Shown here: positions 54,304 through 63,551 of the stretch, piece after piece | Position numbering within the stretch: position 1 is the stretch's first letter | How the letters are laid out: every line of letters starts with the position of its first letter | Origin: Spirochaetaceae bacterium | GTDB taxonomy: Bacteria; Spirochaetota; Spirochaetia; Treponematales; Treponemataceae | Assembly: GCA_017416145.1 (NCBI GenBank) | Contig: JAFQDD010000012.1 | Coordinates: 186,001 to 250,000 of the forward strand | Reading direction: 5' to 3' | Length of the DNA stretch: 64,000 nucleotides | Notes under the pieces: model-generated | Database searches by the model: none | What the model saw: the letters and a program-made list of their open reading frames with translations, nothing else | Told to the model about the DNA's origin: nothing | Translations under genes and position numbers: made by a program

Positions 54304-55518
54304 TTGATAGAGCAAAAAGAAACTGTTTTTACCGTTACAGAATTAACCAACAGAATAAAAAATCTCTTAGAATCTGAGTTTGCAGAGTTTCCTTTTACTT
54401 TAGAAGGAGAAATCTCAAATTATCGTCCATCAAGTAGCGGTCATATTTATTTCACTCTAAAAGACGATAAGGCTGCTATAAAAGCCTGTCTATTTCGTGG
54501 AAATGCTCTAAAACTTGCCTTCACACCAAAAGACGGAATGATGGTTCGGGTAAAAGGCTCAATTTCTGTTTATCCACCACAGGGTAGTTATCAAATTATC
54601 GTTTCTAGAATGGAACAAGCTGGGGTTGGAGATATTCTTCAAATGCTCGAAGAGCGAAAACGTCGTCTTGCCATGGAAGGACTTTTTGGTGAAGAAAGCA
54701 AAGTAAATCTACCATTTTTTCCAACAACTATTGGCGTGGTTACAAGCCCAACTGGGGCTGCACTGCAAGATATTTTAAATATCACAAAACGAAGAAATCC
54801 TTTGGTAAATGTTTTAGTTTTGCCTTGTAGTGTTCAAGGTACAGAAGCAGCTTCACAAATTGCAGCACAAATCCGCTACGCAAACGCTCACCAACTTTGT
54901 GATGTTTTAATCGTTGGCCGCGGTGGTGGCTCTTTGGAAGATTTACTTCCATTTTCAGAAGAAATCGTTGTTCGAGCTGTGGCAGAATCTGCAATTCCTA
55001 CAGTTTCTGCAGTTGGTCACGAAATTGACTGGGCCATCAGCGATTTTGCCGCGGATAGAAGAGCCCCAACACCATCAGCCGCAGCCGAATTGTGTACGCC
55101 CCTACTTTCAGACATTACAAACTACATTCAGCAGATTAAAAATCAACTTAGCCAAACCATAGAAAGTAAAATATCAAATTGTAAATTATTGATAAAAAGT
55201 TTCACTCCAGAATCTTTGGAAATGAGTTTTAGAACCATTGAGCAGCCTTATTTGCTCAGATTTGATGATGTAAAAGAACAGCTTTTGGAAAATATTTATG
55301 ATAAAATGGAGAATGTAAAAAAACGAATAGAAAATGCAAAAATCATTTTAGAAGCGAGTAACCCAAAATTGATTTTAGCCCGTGGATACGCTATGGTTCG
55401 GGATAAAGAAACTGGAAAAATTATCACAAAGGCTTCCAGCGTAAAGCCTAGTCAAATATTAGAGATTGTACCGGAAAGTGGCACAATCAATGTAACTGTT
55501 AATTCTACAACAAATTAG
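54304..55518 (+). CDS. xseA: Exodeoxyribonuclease VII large subunit (TTG start)
   Basis: XseA is the large subunit of exonuclease VII, which degrades single-stranded DNA. The 404-residue protein has the N-terminal OB fold (FTVTELTNRIKNLLESEF, FTLEGEISNYRPSSSGHIYFTLKD) and the nuclease region (GVVTSPTGAALQDILN, VGRGGGSLEDLLPF, TVSAVGHEIDWAISDFAADRRAPTPSAAAE). A TTG at 54304 follows GAGG by about 7 bases and gives the normal N-terminus; the longer frame to 54277 adds an unlikely segment. It is followed by xseB and mutL. Confidence 0.95.
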   Translation: MIEQKETVFTVTELTNRIKNLLESEFAEFPFTLEGEISNYRPSSSGHIYFTLKDDKAAIKACLFRGNALKLAFTPKDGMMVRVKGSISVYPPQGSYQIIVSRMEQAGVGDILQMLEERKRRLAMEGLFGEESKVNLPFFPTTIGVVTSPTGAALQDILNITKRRNPLVNVLVLPCSVQGTEAASQIAAQIRYANAHQLCDVLIVGRGGGSLEDLLPFSEEIVVRAVAESAIPTVSAVGHEIDWAISDFAADRRAPTPSAAAELCTPLLSDITNYIQQIKNQLSQTIESKISNCKLLIKSFTPESLEMSFRTIEQPYLLRFDDVKEQLLENIYDKMENVKKRIENAKIILEASNPKLILARGYAMVRDKETGKIITKASSVKPSQILEIVPESGTINVTVNSTTN

Positions 55519-55554
55519 CATCCATTTTATAGAGACATTTATTGGAGGAAAATA

Positions 55555-55791
55555 ATGAAAAACTTTGAAGACAAATTAAATAGACTTGAAGAAATTGCAG
55601 ATGCAATCAAAAAAACAGACGTTTCTCTAGAAGAAGCTGTAAATTATTTTGAAGAAGGAATTACCCTTGCTCGAAAAATGGAAAAAGAACTTGAAAAAAT
55701 CGAAAGTAAGGTACAAATCCTAATGAATAATCCAGTTCCTCCCGTTCTAGAAAATAAACCTGAAATTGGCTTATTTGACGACTTAAACTAA
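55555..55791 (+). CDS. xseB: Exodeoxyribonuclease VII small subunit
   Basis: A 78-residue XseB, the helical subunit that binds XseA. NFEDKLNRLEEIADAIKKTDVSLEEAVNYFEEGI is the family signature. A GGAGG site precedes the ATG. It lies 36 bases after xseA and 22 before mutL. Confidence 0.96.
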   Translation: MKNFEDKLNRLEEIADAIKKTDVSLEEAVNYFEEGITLARKMEKELEKIESKVQILMNNPVPPVLENKPEIGLFDDLN

Positions 55792-55813
55792 TTTTTAGGA
55801 TTTTCTACTCATT

Positions 55814-57790
55814 ATGGATTCAAATATTACTGAAAAAAATAATATATCAATTAAAAACACAATATCCCGTGCAGGTTCTAAAAATCCTGTTAGACTTTTG
55901 CCAACAGAGGTTGCAAGAAAAATTGCAGCTGGTGAAGTTATAGACCGCCCAGCTTCAATTCTTCGAGAGTTGCTAGACAACGCTGTAGACTCTGGAGCTG
56001 ATTTTGTAACTGTAGACATTACAGGGGGCGGAATTGATTCTATCCGCGTAAAAGATAACGGAACTGGCATGACAAAGGAAGATTTACATTCCTGTGCAAA
56101 ACCTCATTCCACTAGTAAAATCACTTCAGAAGATGATTTACAAAAACTTTCGACTTTAGGCTTTCGTGGGGAAGCTTTAGCTTCTATTGCAGCGGTTTCT
56201 AGACTTGAAATCACTTCCCTACGAAAAGGAGAAAAAATCGCCTACAAAATGACAGCACCTCTTGCAGGAAACGGTGAAAATCAAGTGGAAGTTGCAACCC
56301 TTTCAGATGGAACTGTGGTTTCTTCCAAAAATCTTTTTGAAAATATTCCAGCTCGGCGGCTTTTTTTAAAGCGACCTGCCACAGAAACAACCTTGTGTAA
56401 GCAAACTTTTATCGAAAAAGCAATGCCTTTTCCAGAAGTGGGCTTTAAGTTTATTATCGATGGCAAAGAAAAGTTTAACCTAGTAAAAAATCAAAGCCTA
56501 AAAGACCGTTTTGCAGAATGTCTTGAACTTAGTGCTTATTCAAAACTTTTCCAAGAAGTAAGTTTTTACGACAAAGAAAAAGCCTTGTGGAAAGGAACTT
56601 TGGTTTTAGGTGATATTAGCCAGTCTCGCACTGACAAAAAGCATATTTATATTTTTGTAAATGGTCGCCGAGTTACAGAGTTTTCCCTTGTACAAGCTAT
56701 TGAATACGGTGCAACAGGATTTTTTCCAAACGGAACCCATCCAATTGCGGCACTTTTCTTAGATGTAGATTCTTCCCAAGTGGATTTTAATATTCACCCA
56801 GCAAAAAAAGAAGTTAAATTTCTTGATATTGGGCCAATTCATCACGCAGTTTCTGTTTCTGTTAGAAATTTTTACGCAAAAACTAGCATTAAGCCAAGCT
56901 CAGATTTTTCCCTTCCAGAAACCGCAATTTCACACTCTAGCGGATTTTCATCAAAATCATCAACTAAATTTTCTACAGGATTTTCCAGCAGTTACAAATA
57001 CAATAAGCCTTCTTCCAGCGAATCTAACTCAACTTTTGGATATTCTAGCAATTTTGGAAGCGGCTCAAAATCAAACTATGAAATGCCAAAATCCACAGGC
57101 GAACTTTTTCCAAAAGAAAACACTCCAAAATATGCAGGAAACTTTCATAGTGTAATAGAAAATGTGGTTTCATCAATTCCAGAAAACTCACAGAATAACA
57201 TTTCACAATTGGCAGAAGCTGCAATTTCAGAAAAGGTGGAAAATCAAGTTGATTTTAAATATTTTGGTCAATTATTTAATGTTTTTTTTCTTGTAGAAAA
57301 AGGGGAATCTTTGTTTTTAGTTGATCAACACGCAGGACATGAGAGACTTCGCTATGAAGCACTAATGAAAAACGCCAACAAAAAGCAAAATCTTCTTATT
57401 CCATATCGAATTAAAACAGATTCAAAAGAAGAAGATGAATATTTTGAAAAATTGCTAATAGATTTAAAAGATGCAGGATTTGAAGCGGAAAAAAGAGATG
57501 ATAATACTTGGGAAATTCAAAGCGTACCAATTACTTGGCAGGGAACAGAAGCAGAACTAAAAGAGTTGTTGCTTGAAAAGCGAGTTTCTCCAGCTGAAAT
57601 AATGCATAATATTTATGCTACAGCCGCTTGCCGTTCTGCCATAAAAGAAGGCAATGTTATAGATTCAGAAACAGCAATCTCTTTAATAAAAGATATTTTT
57701 TCTTTAGAAGAACCTCATTGCCCTCACGGTCGTCCACTTTGGATAGAATTAAGCAAAGAAAAATTATACGAACTTATAAAACGAACATAA
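55814..57790 (+). CDS. mutL: DNA mismatch repair protein MutL (with endonuclease motif)
   Basis: MutL couples mismatch recognition to strand removal. The 658-residue protein has a GHKL ATPase (KIAAGEVIDRPASILRELLDN with catalytic Glu; DNGTGM; LGFRGEALASIAAVS), a Ser-rich low-complexity linker (about 360-440), and a C-terminal domain with DQHAGHERLRYE (~503, the DQHAx2Ex4E endonuclease motif), ACRSAIKEG and CPHGRP. It is therefore a nicking MutL of the type found in bacteria without MutH. A ~25-residue extension precedes the conserved start. It ends the xseA-xseB-mutL run. Confidence 0.96.
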   Translation: MDSNITEKNNISIKNTISRAGSKNPVRLLPTEVARKIAAGEVIDRPASILRELLDNAVDSGADFVTVDITGGGIDSIRVKDNGTGMTKEDLHSCAKPHSTSKITSEDDLQKLSTLGFRGEALASIAAVSRLEITSLRKGEKIAYKMTAPLAGNGENQVEVATLSDGTVVSSKNLFENIPARRLFLKRPATETTLCKQTFIEKAMPFPEVGFKFIIDGKEKFNLVKNQSLKDRFAECLELSAYSKLFQEVSFYDKEKALWKGTLVLGDISQSRTDKKHIYIFVNGRRVTEFSLVQAIEYGATGFFPNGTHPIAALFLDVDSSQVDFNIHPAKKEVKFLDIGPIHHAVSVSVRNFYAKTSIKPSSDFSLPETAISHSSGFSSKSSTKFSTGFSSSYKYNKPSSSESNSTFGYSSNFGSGSKSNYEMPKSTGELFPKENTPKYAGNFHSVIENVVSSIPENSQNNISQLAEAAISEKVENQVDFKYFGQLFNVFFLVEKGESLFLVDQHAGHERLRYEALMKNANKKQNLLIPYRIKTDSKEEDEYFEKLLIDLKDAGFEAEKRDDNTWEIQSVPITWQGTEAELKELLLEKRVSPAEIMHNIYATAACRSAIKEGNVIDSETAISLIKDIFSLEEPHCPHGRPLWIELSKEKLYELIKRT

Positions 57791-57837
57791 TTCATTTTTT
57801 TCGAGCAACTGACTCTTAATCTGTGGGCTTAAAATTC

Positions 57838-58788
57838 TTAAAATAATTTGTTTTCCACAAAAAAATCAGGATTTATAGCTTCTCCTAAAAATCGCACTTC
57901 CCAGTGTAAATGAGGTCCAGTAGCAAGTCCAGTTGCCCCGGAGAAGCCGATTTGTTCTCCAGCTTTTACAAGCATTCCCTCTTCTATCAATGTGGAATCT
58001 AAGTGATAATACAAACTGTACAAGCCTGGTAAATGCTCAATCACAATTGACCAACCTGTAGAAACTCTATCTTCAACGAGGACAACTTTTCCATCCCCAC
58101 AGGCATAGACAGGAGTTCCAGTTGGCACTCCAAAATCAATTCCATAGTGTAAAGACGTTGAAGAAGCTCCTGTATCGTATTGATAAGTTCTTCTATCCCC
58201 AAAGAAAGCAGTTCTTCTTGTGGATTCCACAGGATAAACAAAATTTGATGTGTAATAAATTGCGTTTTTATTTACTGAATACAAAATGTCGTTTAAGCGG
58301 TCAATTTGAGCAGCTCGTTTTGGGCTATTATCGGTTTTAATAGCTGTATTTGTTGCATTTAGATACAGAACTTCTTCTACAAACTCTTTTGGTTCAGCCA
58401 CAACTGGTAAAGAAAACTTCATCTCACGTCCATTTGCTTCTTTGTAGTGAACTTCTAGAGCAAATTCACCTGGTTCTAGATATGTGGATAATGGAATTGC
58501 GGCAAACATCACAGGAGGATTTTGGCGAACTGTGTATAATTCTTGTTTTCCGTAACTTTTCCCAGAAGAAAGTCGAATCAACTCAGCGGTGGCATATTCT
58601 GGAACTTTGTAATCGTAGTTCTCAGCAACAAAGCTCATATTGATATAAACGATGTCTCCTGGATTTACAGTTTCTGAATAATTTACAGAAAAAGAGTACT
58701 CACTTCCATTGTATGCAGCTTCTCGTGCAGTACAAGAAATCAAAGCTAAAACAGCAAAAGAGAAAACCACACACAATATTTTTTTCAT
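57838..58788 (-). CDS. M23 metallopeptidase lipoprotein
   Basis: A 316-residue envelope peptidase. ATG 58788 has GGAGG upstream and gives a signal peptide with lipobox LISC (C19); the longer frame to 58890 is rejected. The N-terminal half is a beta-rich domain. The C-terminal half is an active LytM fold: SLHYGIDFGVPTGTPVYA (zinc H and D, ~213), LYSLYYHLDS and GPHLHWEVRF (zinc HLH, ~291). It should cut peptidoglycan cross-bridges. It contrasts with the LysM protein at 18763, whose M23 domain has lost these residues. Confidence 0.93.
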   Translation of the reverse strand: MKKILCVVFSFAVLALISCTAREAAYNGSEYSFSVNYSETVNPGDIVYINMSFVAENYDYKVPEYATAELIRLSSGKSYGKQELYTVRQNPPVMFAAIPLSTYLEPGEFALEVHYKEANGREMKFSLPVVAEPKEFVEEVLYLNATNTAIKTDNSPKRAAQIDRLNDILYSVNKNAIYYTSNFVYPVESTRRTAFFGDRRTYQYDTGASSTSLHYGIDFGVPTGTPVYACGDGKVVLVEDRVSTGWSIVIEHLPGLYSLYYHLDSTLIEEGMLVKAGEQIGFSGATGLATGPHLHWEVRFLGEAINPDFFVENKLF

Positions 58789-58820
58789 AAAATCCTCCGA
58801 GCAAAACAGCTTTTCCATAA

Positions 58821-58881
58821 GAAAGTTTGCCTCGCAAACTTTCAGACAAGATTTTTTATTAACAGAAAAAAAATCTTGTCT
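58821..58881. terminator. Paired hairpins between the hexosaminidase and M23 genes
   Basis: GAAAGTTTG/CAAACTTTC (58821-58843, 9 bp) lies next to AGACAAGATTTTTT and AAAAAATCTTGTCT (58844-58881, 14 bp). The second overlaps the stop codon of the hexosaminidase gene and probably stabilises or ends that transcript, though a typical U-tract is weak on the minus strand. Confidence 0.5.
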
Positions 58882-60310
58882 AATTACCATTATAAAATAG
58901 GAAATCCATTTTTTGTAGTCTTTTTTTATGGATATTTAGTCTTTCTAGAAAATTGCTGTAATCAGTGTTTCCTTCGCAATTCCACAATTTTTCTGCAATA
59001 GCACATAACCGTGGAAAAATCATATATTCTGCCAACTTAGAAGAATAAATACATTCTGTCCAAAGATTTCCTTGTCCACCTAAAACATTTGCTTTGTTTT
59101 CAGCAGTCATTTCTTTTGTAGTTGGTTCAAATTCAAAAGATTTTTCTAGGGTTGTAACCCCAATCATACCAGGTTCTAAAGGCGTGTTTTTGTGCTTATA
59201 ATCAAGATAGCAACCAGCAGTTTGCGGAGACATAATTGCTTTATGACCAAGTTTTGCAGCAGTTTCTCCACCTGAAAGACCACGCCAAGACTGTACAATC
59301 AAAGACTTTGGAAGCCCTAGTTTTTCTGTTCCTTCTAAAACTTCGTCCCAACCGATTGGAATCTTTCCTCTTTCTTCAAGCATTTTCGCAAATCTTACAG
59401 TTAGGTAGCTTTGAAGTTCCCCAGTTGTTTCAAGCCCTAAATCCTTTTTACGTTGCTGACACTTTGGACAGTTTTCCCATCTTGTTCTAGGACACTCATC
59501 CCCACCAATATGAACATAAGGTCCTGGGAAAAGTCTACAAACAGTGTCAAAAACTTTTTCGTACAATGGGAAAATATCATCATTTCCGCTACAAAGCACA
59601 TCATCAAAAATACCAAAACGGCTTTCTACATTGTATGGGCCACCAGTACAACCTAAATTTGGATATGCAGCTAAAACACTTGATGAGTGACCTGGAGTTT
59701 CAATTTCTGGAACAACTGTAATATGTAATTCTGAAGCTTTTTTTACAACAGCTTTTATTTCATCCTCTGAGTAAAATCCACCAACTTTTTCTTCCCAAGT
59801 ATAGCGACAATCGTTTCGCCAAGCTCCAACTTCTGTTAAAAGCGGATATTCTTTTACAGGAATTCTCCAGCCTTGGTCGTCTGTTAGGTGCCAGTGAAAA
59901 CGATTAATTTTGTGAAGTGCAATTGCGTCTAGAATTTTGAAAATAAACTCTACTGGATAAAAGTTTCTACAACAATCTAGCATAAAACCACGCCATTCAA
60001 ACTCTGGTTTATCATCAATTTTCAAACAAGGAATTTTATCCTCAAATATCATAGAAAGTTGTTTTACTGTCATTTCGCCATAAAACAAACCAGCTTCGTC
60101 CTTGGCAGTAATTTCTATTGATGAAGGAGTAATTTCTAATGTATAAGCTTCTTTTTCCATTGGAGAAAGTTCTTTATCACTTGATTTTAGAGTTTTTTTC
60201 ACATCAGAAAGATTTCCTGTAAAAAAACCTTCAGTTAAATCAAGTTTCTGAGGAGAAGGAATTAGCCCTAAATCATTTTTAGTGATTTTTAAGTTTTGCA
60301 AGTTTTCCAT
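58880..60310 (-). CDS. Beta-N-acetylhexosaminidase (GH20)
   Basis: A 476-residue GH20 enzyme that releases terminal GlcNAc or GalNAc from chitobiose and glycans. The N-terminal GH20b domain is followed by the TIM barrel: EWRGFMLDCCRNF, INRFHWHLTDDQGWRIPV, TVVPEIETPGHSS and VHIGGDECPRTRW (~270, adjacent catalytic Asp-Glu). There is no signal peptide, so it is probably cytoplasmic and acts on imported sugars. An AAGGA precedes the ATG. It lies 17 bases after the pullulanase gene and is probably co-transcribed. Confidence 0.95.
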   Translation of the reverse strand: MENLQNLKITKNDLGLIPSPQKLDLTEGFFTGNLSDVKKTLKSSDKELSPMEKEAYTLEITPSSIEITAKDEAGLFYGEMTVKQLSMIFEDKIPCLKIDDKPEFEWRGFMLDCCRNFYPVEFIFKILDAIALHKINRFHWHLTDDQGWRIPVKEYPLLTEVGAWRNDCRYTWEEKVGGFYSEDEIKAVVKKASELHITVVPEIETPGHSSSVLAAYPNLGCTGGPYNVESRFGIFDDVLCSGNDDIFPLYEKVFDTVCRLFPGPYVHIGGDECPRTRWENCPKCQQRKKDLGLETTGELQSYLTVRFAKMLEERGKIPIGWDEVLEGTEKLGLPKSLIVQSWRGLSGGETAAKLGHKAIMSPQTAGCYLDYKHKNTPLEPGMIGVTTLEKSFEFEPTTKEMTAENKANVLGGQGNLWTECIYSSKLAEYMIFPRLCAIAEKLWNCEGNTDYSNFLERLNIHKKRLQKMDFLFYNGN

Positions 60311-60326
60311 GTTTAATCCTTATATT

Positions 60327-62291
60327 TTATTTTTGTAGATTTATCTTTGCAATAAAACTAGATAAAGGTGATATTTGGATTTCTTTTCCTTCAATCACTT
60401 CAAATTCTGCAAAATGTTCAGAACTTGCAATATCTTTGTTTACAAATATTTCTAATTTTCCAGATTTTTTCATCATCAATGGATAAGAATATTCTGAAGC
60501 ATTGAAACACAAATACCATAAATTGCCTTCATTTTCGATTGTATAACAAAGCACAAATGGATTATTTGTTTCAATAAAATTTGTAGATTTTTCCACTTCC
60601 TTTTGAGAGCCAAGAGTAAAAGCTTTAAACCTTTTCCGTAAAGCTATTAATCCCTTTGTGTACTCTAAAAGTGGTCTGTAAGAAAGTTCTATTTCATTTG
60701 TGGCAAACCAGTGAATTTGGTTTACGTTATCGCTAGAATCATAACTATTTTTTACAAATTGATTTATAATTTCTCCATCATTTGAAAAAGCCCCAGCAAA
60801 AGCCGGTTTTGTCCTACCAAATTCCTGACCAGCGTGTAAAAAAACAATTCCCTGGCTTGATAAAAGCATAGCATTTCCAACTTTTAGCAAATCCAAAGCT
60901 TTTTTTCTATCTTCTGGTTTTGATTCATCAATATTTCCATTTACCACAATAGAATCGTGGAGAGTCAAACCATCATGACAATCAAAATACAAAACGCTAT
61001 CTAAAGGAGAATCAGCTTCATAATTGATTTGTGGCCGACCTGTTAAATTATAAAACAAATGCTTTAAGTTTACTTGTCGTCCAGTTAAAAATCCTTGACC
61101 TCTTTCATTCATTCCACCAGCTTTTACCAAATCTCTTGCTTCGTCATTAAAAACTGCAATATCATCTGTTTTAGTCATATAATTTTGGTCAAGTCCACAA
61201 GTTCCTTCTTCCCCTGTGTACATTTTCCAGCCTTCCCCAATAAACAAAATATTGCTTTTTAACTTTTTACAAGTTTTGTAAGCTGTTAGCATAGTTTTTG
61301 AATCAATTAAGCCCATTAAATCAAAACGGAAACCATCCACATCATAATTTTTTACCCAATATGCACAAGAATCAATTATCATTTTGCTTGTCATAAAATT
61401 TTCGGTTTTTAGGTCGTTTCCGCAACCAGAACCGTTTTTGTAACTTCCGTCGGGATTTTTTCTAAAATAATAATCTGGCTCAATATCATCTAGAAAATCA
61501 GTTTTTGCCATGTGATTATAAACCACATCTAAAATCACGTTTAATCCAATAATATGAGCGGCTTTTATTAAAGTACGAAGTTCTCTAATTCTTTCATAAG
61601 GATTTTCACTTTGCTTTGAATACCAGCCTTCTGGTGTAAAATAATTGTGTGGATCGTAGCCCCAATTGTAATTGTTGTTGTGAACTGTACCAGAATCTTC
61701 AAAATCCTTTTTTGTTTCATCATTATTATAAAAATTTTGAACTGGCATAAGTTGAATGTGAGTTACGCCTAAATCTTTTATGTATTTTAATTTGTTGATA
61801 AAATCTAAGTAAGTTCCACCGCCATTTTTTGTGATAGTGGCATCTCTAACAGATATTTCATAAATTACAGTTTTTGATTTATCTTTTTCTTGTGGAGAAA
61901 CCTTTTCTACCGAAGATGCTAAACTTATTTTGTAGGGTTTTGCAAGGGATAAATCCACCAAAGCGGCTCGTCCAGAAGTTCCGTCATTACAATAAGCCGC
62001 CATTGATTTTGCATAAGGATCTAAACAGTTTTTTACGCCTTTACTAGATTCAATTTTGTATTCGTAAAAAATCTCTTTTTCAAAAGGCAAAACAATAGAC
62101 CAAACCCCAGTTTTTCCATCTAAAGTAAGAGCGTGTTCTTGATAAATTGATTTTGTGTATCCATCTTTGAAAAATTGCAAATTTACAGATTTTGCACTGG
62201 GAGCCCAAATTGCAAAAGTCACTTTTTTTGTAAGTGAATTTATGCTTGTTCCAAGTTTATAAGAAAGTTGTGGTATTGGTAACTTATTCAT
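60327..62291 (-). CDS. Type I pullulanase / alpha-glucan debranching enzyme (GH13)
   Basis: A 654-residue GH13 enzyme that hydrolyses alpha-1,6 branches. A CBM48 domain (FAIWAPSAKSVNLQFFKDG, about 25-110) precedes the barrel: YNWGYDPHNYFTPEG (pullulanase type I signature), DVVYNHM, GFRFDLMG (nucleophile Asp, ~320), FIGEGW (acid/base Glu, ~352) and FDCHDGLTLHD. It has no signal peptide, so it probably works on intracellular glycogen or imported dextrins. It lies between the ROK regulator and the hexosaminidase. Confidence 0.93.
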   Translation of the reverse strand: MNKLPIPQLSYKLGTSINSLTKKVTFAIWAPSAKSVNLQFFKDGYTKSIYQEHALTLDGKTGVWSIVLPFEKEIFYEYKIESSKGVKNCLDPYAKSMAAYCNDGTSGRAALVDLSLAKPYKISLASSVEKVSPQEKDKSKTVIYEISVRDATITKNGGGTYLDFINKLKYIKDLGVTHIQLMPVQNFYNNDETKKDFEDSGTVHNNNYNWGYDPHNYFTPEGWYSKQSENPYERIRELRTLIKAAHIIGLNVILDVVYNHMAKTDFLDDIEPDYYFRKNPDGSYKNGSGCGNDLKTENFMTSKMIIDSCAYWVKNYDVDGFRFDLMGLIDSKTMLTAYKTCKKLKSNILFIGEGWKMYTGEEGTCGLDQNYMTKTDDIAVFNDEARDLVKAGGMNERGQGFLTGRQVNLKHLFYNLTGRPQINYEADSPLDSVLYFDCHDGLTLHDSIVVNGNIDESKPEDRKKALDLLKVGNAMLLSSQGIVFLHAGQEFGRTKPAFAGAFSNDGEIINQFVKNSYDSSDNVNQIHWFATNEIELSYRPLLEYTKGLIALRKRFKAFTLGSQKEVEKSTNFIETNNPFVLCYTIENEGNLWYLCFNASEYSYPLMMKKSGKLEIFVNKDIASSEHFAEFEVIEGKEIQISPLSSFIAKINLQK

Positions 62292-62339
62292 AAAAAAAAT
62301 TCCTAAAATTAAATTAGTATAGTTTCTTTAATTATAAGT

Positions 62340-63485
62340 TCATTTATTTCCTTTTGCAATTGAAAATAAATATTCCCAATCAAAACGAGTCCGAGAATCA
62401 ATTTCTGTAATATCAGGAACTGTAAAAAGTTTTTGCAACATCATAGAAGCAGCACCCAAAGCGACTTCATAATTATCTTCCACAGCAAATTCAAACAAAC
62501 ATTTTGACTTTTCCAATACAGCAAAAAACTGAGGCACTTCTTTTTTCAAAAAACTTTGGATTTCTTTTTGACGTTTTGTTGGTTCCCCGTGAATAAAAAC
62601 ACAATCTGGAGCCAAAAGAGAAATAGTTGGAGTCAAAGTTTCAAACAATTCTTTTATCCATTGGAAATAAGCGTTTTCATCCGTTAAAATCTTTTTCCGT
62701 TCTTCTATGGACATTCCAGTTTGCCCAGATTTTCCAGGTCTCCAAGAATTTGAAATAAATTCCCCAGAACCGAACTGTCGCCCATATCGAACTTTATTAT
62801 CAAAAGTCAAAGCAACCCCGACCCCAATTCCGTTAGCATGTTCTTCTGCCATCACAACAAGAAAATCTCGCAAATCTGTTTTTCTTTTTCGAGCTAATTG
62901 AAGCCAAGCAAGACAATTTGCATCATTTTCCACCAAAAATGGCACATTTAGATTTTTTTCACAAAATTCAAAAAAAGAAAAATCATTCAAATAAAATGGA
63001 TCAGAGTTGATAATTTTACATTTTTCAGAATCAATTACTCCAGGCAAACCTACACATACTGCCAAAAGTGGAATATTTAGTTTTTCAATCTCTGTCACAA
63101 AATCATCTATAATGTTTTTTATACAAATTTCCAAACTATCAATCTGAACATCTTGAGATTTTTTTAACAAAACCTCTCCATGCAAATTAATAAAAACCGC
63201 TTTATAATTTCCAGGTTGAATCTCAATTCCTAATATTCCACCAAATTTTTCATTAAGAGATAGATATATTGGTTTTCTACCACCTTGTGGCTGAGAAGTA
63301 CCTTCTTCAGTTTCAAAAACCAACCCCACATCAATTAGTGAGTTGATAATATTCGATACCGTAGAACGATATAAATCTAATTGCCGAGCAATTTCTACCC
63401 TACTTACCGAGTTACATCTCCAAAGGATTTCCAAAGTACGTGAAATATTTGAATTTTTCTGAAAATTATTATTATTTATGTTCAT
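62340..63485 (-). CDS. ROK-family transcriptional regulator (NagC/XylR type)
   Basis: A 381-residue regulator. Residues ~10-65 form a winged HTH (LWRCNSVSRVEIARQLDLYRSTVSNIINSL), and the rest is a ROK domain (GIEIQPGNYKAVFINLHG, VCVGLPGVIDSE, VENDANCLAWL). The usual Cys-rich zinc motif of ROK proteins (CxCGxxGCxE) is missing; the equivalent place reads SNSWRPGKSGQTGMSIEE. It is probably a sugar-responsive repressor of the following pullulanase and hexosaminidase genes (49-base gap). No Shine-Dalgarno is clear at ATG 63485. Confidence 0.88.
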   Translation of the reverse strand: MNINNNNFQKNSNISRTLEILWRCNSVSRVEIARQLDLYRSTVSNIINSLIDVGLVFETEEGTSQPQGGRKPIYLSLNEKFGGILGIEIQPGNYKAVFINLHGEVLLKKSQDVQIDSLEICIKNIIDDFVTEIEKLNIPLLAVCVGLPGVIDSEKCKIINSDPFYLNDFSFFEFCEKNLNVPFLVENDANCLAWLQLARKRKTDLRDFLVVMAEEHANGIGVGVALTFDNKVRYGRQFGSGEFISNSWRPGKSGQTGMSIEERKKILTDENAYFQWIKELFETLTPTISLLAPDCVFIHGEPTKRQKEIQSFLKKEVPQFFAVLEKSKCLFEFAVEDNYEVALGAASMMLQKLFTVPDITEIDSRTRFDWEYLFSIAKGNK

Positions 63486-63493
63486 TATAGGTT

Positions 63494-63545
63494 AGTATAC
63501 TGAAAAAACAAAATGGGTGCAAGTTTTTTATTTTAATGATATAAT
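63494..63545 (+). promoter_or_regulatory. ilvN/H promoter with possible operator
   Basis: TATAAT (63540-63545) ends just 6 bases before the ilvN/H ATG, so the start codon is at or near the transcription start. No good -35 is seen. An 8-bp palindrome AGTATACT (63494-63501), 9 bases before the ROK gene start, could be an operator for the ROK protein. Confidence 0.5.
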
Positions 63546-63551
63546 AATTCT

